Origin: Bradyrhizobium sp. Tv2a-2
GTDB lineage: Bacteria > Pseudomonadota > Alphaproteobacteria > Rhizobiales > Xanthobacteraceae
Length of the DNA stretch: 64,000 nucleotides
Direction of reading: 5' to 3'
Assembly: GCF_000472425.1 (NCBI RefSeq)
Contig: NZ_AXAI01000020.1
Coordinates: 117 to 64,116 of the forward strand
Position numbers and translations under genes: made by a program
The notes under the pieces: generated by a model
Seen by the model: the letters and a program-made list of their open reading frames with translations, nothing else
Told to the model about the DNA's origin: nothing
The model's database searches: none
Shown: positions 61,667 to 64,000 of the stretch, in pieces
Numbering within the stretch: position 1 is the first letter of the stretch
How the letters are laid out: every line of letters starts with the position of its first letter

Positions 61667-61822
61667 ATGACCCAAATTGCTGAAACACTTTCCCGCATAA
61701 CGGGGTTCGAGATCGAAGGCGAGTCACTTGCGGCTGTCCTCATTTTTTCGGGCATTGGCTTGGTTATTTCGCTGCTGGCGGTGCAGGCGTACGGCTTGGA
61801 TCTAAGCACCGGCTTTTTCTAA
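61667..61822 (+). CDS. 51-residue single-span membrane protein
   Basis: Polar start TQIAETLSRITGFEIEGESL, then the helix AAVLIFSGIGLVISLLAVQA and YGLDLSTGFF. A GGAG site lies seven bases before the ATG and an intrinsic terminator follows 11 bases after the stop, so this is a complete small transcription unit. Confidence 0.65.
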   Translation: MTQIAETLSRITGFEIEGESLAAVLIFSGIGLVISLLAVQAYGLDLSTGFF

Positions 61823-61833
61823 ATGGCAAAAGC

Positions 61834-61864
61834 AAAGGCCCCCGGCTAAACCCGCGGGCCTTTT
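61834..61864 (+). terminator. Intrinsic terminator
   Basis: AAAGGCCC (61834-61841) pairs with GGGCCTTT (61856-61863), with inner CCGG/CCGCG pairing, and ends in TTTT. Confidence 0.82.
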
Positions 61865-62056
61865 GACATTTGCTGTTGCCGCCTCAACCGTCTGGCCTGG
61901 CTGGCCAGGCGCGTGCGGTTTTGCTTTCTAAATCGGCGCCGGCGCTTCATCCTCGCGCCTCGCGGTGCCGGCGGGCGTCGTATTCCTTTCTAGTTGCCCC
62001 GGCATTTCAGCATTCCGCCTAGCGCGCGTGATCGGTGAGCACCCGCGGTGCCGATG

Positions 62057-62224
62057 TCAGGACGGATTGGCAGAGCTTCCGGCGGACGGCGGCGGCTCCT
62101 TCATAATTTCGGCGAGGAATTTCGCCTCGTCCAACAAAAATCTGGATGCCGGATCCTCATCCGGTTTTGCAAGCTGAGGGCGCGGCTTCACGGCTGAAAG
62201 GATCGATCTTAACGCCTCGGACAT
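62057..62224 (-). CDS. Small hypothetical protein
   Basis: A 55-residue protein: MSEALRSILSAVKPRPQLAK, then SRFLLDEAKFLAEIMKEPPP. Helical and Pro-rich. AGAGG lies six bases before the ATG at 62224; an ATG at 62245 is also in frame. Function unknown. Confidence 0.5.
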   Translation of the reverse strand: MSEALRSILSAVKPRPQLAKPDEDPASRFLLDEAKFLAEIMKEPPPSAGSSANPS

Positions 62225-62245
62225 GACAACCTCTGGGTTCGGCAT

Positions 62246-62776
62246 CGCCGCCCCGAACTTCAGGGCACCCAGGTTAGTCCCAACCCTCGAAGGAAATGGA
62301 GCGCGCAGAGGAGGTACCCAAAAGCGCCGCCGTCGCAATTTGCGCCGCGCACCTTATCGGGCCCATGGTGCTGCTCAACCGATAAAGCTGACTTTCGCAG
62401 TGACGAGCCGGTTCGTCGACGACATGCGTGCCGCCGCCGCGGCTGGTACGTAACTGATTTGGCAGCCGCCGGCTCGCTGCGTCGGCGTAGACAACTGCGC
62501 ACGACGCCAAAAGCAAAATGGATGCTCCCGAACCTCGCTGGGAGCATCCTGAAGTCTTGAGGCGGATTCCGGGGAAGGAATGTCCGCGCGTGCATGGAGA
62601 AAGCTGTTTGTGCCGCTTTCGTCTTTGCGCTGGCGCAAATTCTTTTCCTGCGACCTGCCGGCCTGCCTCGCAACCTTACCCGATCGGCGCCGCCGGTGTG
62701 ATGATACGGATGTTCCCGTTTAAAAAGCTGCCAGGCCGTCTATTTGCGCCGCAATAATTTCACACTTCGAGGACCA
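62246..62776. other. Intergenic region
   Basis: About 530 bases; long open frames exist on both strands but look like GC-rich shadows. A hairpin-like GGATGCTCCCGAACC...GGGAGCATCC lies at 62519-62550. Confidence 0.35.
62519..62550. terminator. Hairpin GGATGCTCCC/GGGAGCATCC
   Basis: A perfect 10-base stem with a 12-base loop in an otherwise empty region; CAAAA precedes it, giving a short T run on the minus strand. Possible terminator of an unseen minus-strand transcript. Confidence 0.55.
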
Positions 62777-63205
62777 ATGTACGCCCGCGCTGGGGACGCA
62801 GCATGGGGGACTATCGCCATGGCTGATAGCGGCTTGTGGCAGGAACGCAGGCATCGGTTGGCGCGCTACCAGGCAATGGAGCGAGAGGCGACCGATCCGC
62901 TTGCGGTTGGTTTGATGCATGACATTGTTTTGGAATTGGAGGCTGATCTGAATGAACAGATCGACCAGGAGGCGCAACTCATCTTGATGCGTGATTTCGC
63001 ATTGGAGCCGGGGACGATCGAGTTTCATGGGCTCGCGGTGTCGTGCCTGGTCCGAAGCCTTTCCAGGCAAGGCGCGTCCTTGGACCTGGCCAGCGCAACT
63101 GTTATTCCAGATCGCTTTACGCTAGCGCTCCCGTTGGAAGGTGTGAGCTATGCCTGCCGCCTCTTATGGCGGAAAGGGATGGAGATCCGAGTGAGCTTCC
63201 AATAG
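62777..63205 (+). CDS. Protein with C-terminal PilZ-like domain
   Basis: A 142-residue protein. Residues 20-75 are helical (WQERRHRLARYQAMEREATD). The second half GTIEFHGLAVSCLVRSLSRQ, GASLDLASATVIPDRFTLAL and ACRLLWRKGMEIRVSF follows the PilZ beta-barrel, with S-R-Q-G-A in place of the canonical DxSxxG; c-di-GMP binding is therefore doubtful. GAGG lies before the ATG at 62777. Confidence 0.68.
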   Translation: MYARAGDAAWGTIAMADSGLWQERRHRLARYQAMEREATDPLAVGLMHDIVLELEADLNEQIDQEAQLILMRDFALEPGTIEFHGLAVSCLVRSLSRQGASLDLASATVIPDRFTLALPLEGVSYACRLLWRKGMEIRVSFQ

Positions 63206-63330
63206 CGCGGCGGCTGGCGCCTTTGGGGTTCGGTAAAGAACGGCGCTTTCGTCCCCGCCATCTTTTCGAACTCGGACTGTTTTCGCTCGAATGGCACACC
63301 GCCTTGCAAGCCAGCCTTGCACTTGCGCGA

Positions 63331-64000
63331 TCAGGCTTCCGTTTGCGCGGCTGCCTCGCGGCCGAGCGCGAACACGCCGACCGGGCCTTCGACGTGAATG
63401 GGCAGGCCGGTCATCTTCGAGAACAGCTCGATATTGCTGGTGCCGATGGCGCAGCCACCAAGGCCCATGTCGGTGGCCGCAAGATAGAGCGTCTGCAGCA
63501 GCACGCCGACATCCTTGAGCACCAGCGAATAGGCGATACCGGCGTATTTCCAGGACAGCCGGCCGAAGCGGGCGGCGATCGTGATAAGGACTTGCGGCTC
63601 GGTCGCGGTGTCCATGGCGAATTGCGCGGCGCCGAGCATGGCTTCGAGCTGCGCGTTCGCCGTTTCGATAGCCGTGAGCGCGTGGGCCGAGGCGTCATAA
63701 TGATAGAAGCCGCGCGGCAGGTCGGCGCAATTGGCGACAGCCAGGTAAAGTTCGAGTTCGTAGGCGCTGCCGGCGGCCGGGTAGGGCCGGGACGTGTAGG
63801 AGACGAGCGGACTATCCGCACGGTCAAATTCGACCGGGCTTTCCCAGCGCGACAGCACGCGCGCGGTCGAGCCGAGAAACAGCGCCAGCTCTCTGAGCGT
63901 GATCGGGCGGGTCTCGTCGAAATCGCGGACCGAATGACGCTCGCGCAGCAGCGTTGCGATCGTGACATCAGGCGGGTCGTCTGTTGCGAAGGGGCTCAGT
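63331..64000 (-). CDS. SagB/ThcOx-type nitroreductase family protein, 5' end outside the window
   Basis: The frame runs from the window edge to a stop at 63331 (about 222 residues). RERHSVRDFDETRPITLREL is the FMN-binding start of the nitroreductase fold; SYTSRPYPAAGSAYELELYL, RLSWKYAGIAYSLVLKDVGV and TDMGLGGCAIGTSN follow the SagB-type dehydrogenase layout. SagB proteins oxidise azolines in peptide modification, but many relatives stand apart from such clusters. The upstream neighbour needed to judge this is not visible. Confidence 0.85.
   Translation of the reverse strand, partial: LSPFATDDPPDVTIATLLRERHSVRDFDETRPITLRELALFLGSTARVLSRWESPVEFDRADSPLVSYTSRPYPAAGSAYELELYLAVANCADLPRGFYHYDASAHALTAIETANAQLEAMLGAAQFAMDTATEPQVLITIAARFGRLSWKYAGIAYSLVLKDVGVLLQTLYLAATDMGLGGCAIGTSNIELFSKMTGLPIHVEGPVGVFALGREAAAQTEA

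Noticed and set aside
62260..62673. 137-codon minus-strand frame
   Set aside because: Low-complexity Arg/Ala content, no ribosome site and no domain; considered a chance open frame.
63331..64000. Azoline-peptide (RiPP) biosynthesis cluster suggested by the SagB-like protein
   Set aside because: No cyclodehydratase or precursor peptide is visible in the window; a lone SagB-type protein is not enough.

Overview
The window reads as chromosomal DNA of an alphaproteobacterium of the Rhizobiales, most like Bradyrhizobium or a close relative. This is inferred from the GC-rich codon use, the gene types (SUF tail, class I PHA synthase, GlpX, epmA/epmB, DUF202, MAPEG, HdeD), the dispersed palindromic repeats and the many tiny lineage-specific proteins. 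No database search was possible.

Layout. 1-1.6 kb: end of a suf operon (sufS 3' end, sufT-like, sufA-like) and a TfoX-N protein. 1.6-10 kb: diguanylate cyclase, RhlE-type helicase, SDR enzyme, parE, DedA protein and a Tat-exported metallo-beta-lactamase-fold protein. 10.2-12.9 kb: a large secreted DUF3857/transglutaminase/Sel1 protein split by a one-base frameshift. 13-28 kb: core metabolism: argC (preceded by a coupled 42-codon ORF), threonine ammonia-lyase, MAPEG, phaC, an aminotransferase followed by hom, glpX, a haloacid dehalogenase, recJ, an SDR and a lytic transglycosylase. 27.4-30.4 kb: a divergent MarR regulator/AhpD-like pair with a palindromic operator, a cupin, an HCCA-isomerase-like protein and a DUF202 protein. 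30.4-35 kb: an M23 peptidase and the EF-P modification cluster (efp, divergent epmA-epmB). 35.5-36.8 kb: a DAHP synthase gene with a complete attenuator, including a leader peptide carrying a Tyr-Phe-Trp-Tyr-Phe-Ser-Tyr run. 36.8-42.4 kb: HdeD, PrsW-like protease, TSUP transporter and an M20 amidohydrolase.

42.4-63.3 kb is a looser accessory-like zone. It is rich in very small proteins (zinc ribbons, single-span membrane peptides, secreted Gly/Tyr-rich proteins), decayed genes, repeats and a few normal genes (GST, VOC, sirtuin, double cold-shock protein, PilZ proteins). Two tRNA genes lie here (Glu-UUC, Pro-UGG). A 46-bp exact copy of the 3' part of tRNA-Pro lies about 3.5 kb downstream of the tRNA and brackets a cargo of small genes including a zinc-ribbon/MltR-like protein: an att-site footprint of an integrated element that has lost its integrase. 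The window ends inside a SagB-type nitroreductase gene.

The strongest find is the attenuator of the DAHP synthase gene (36635-36765, minus strand). Segments 1:2, 2:3 and 3:4 can all be drawn from the sequence and the control codons are aromatic, matching the pathway that the gene opens.
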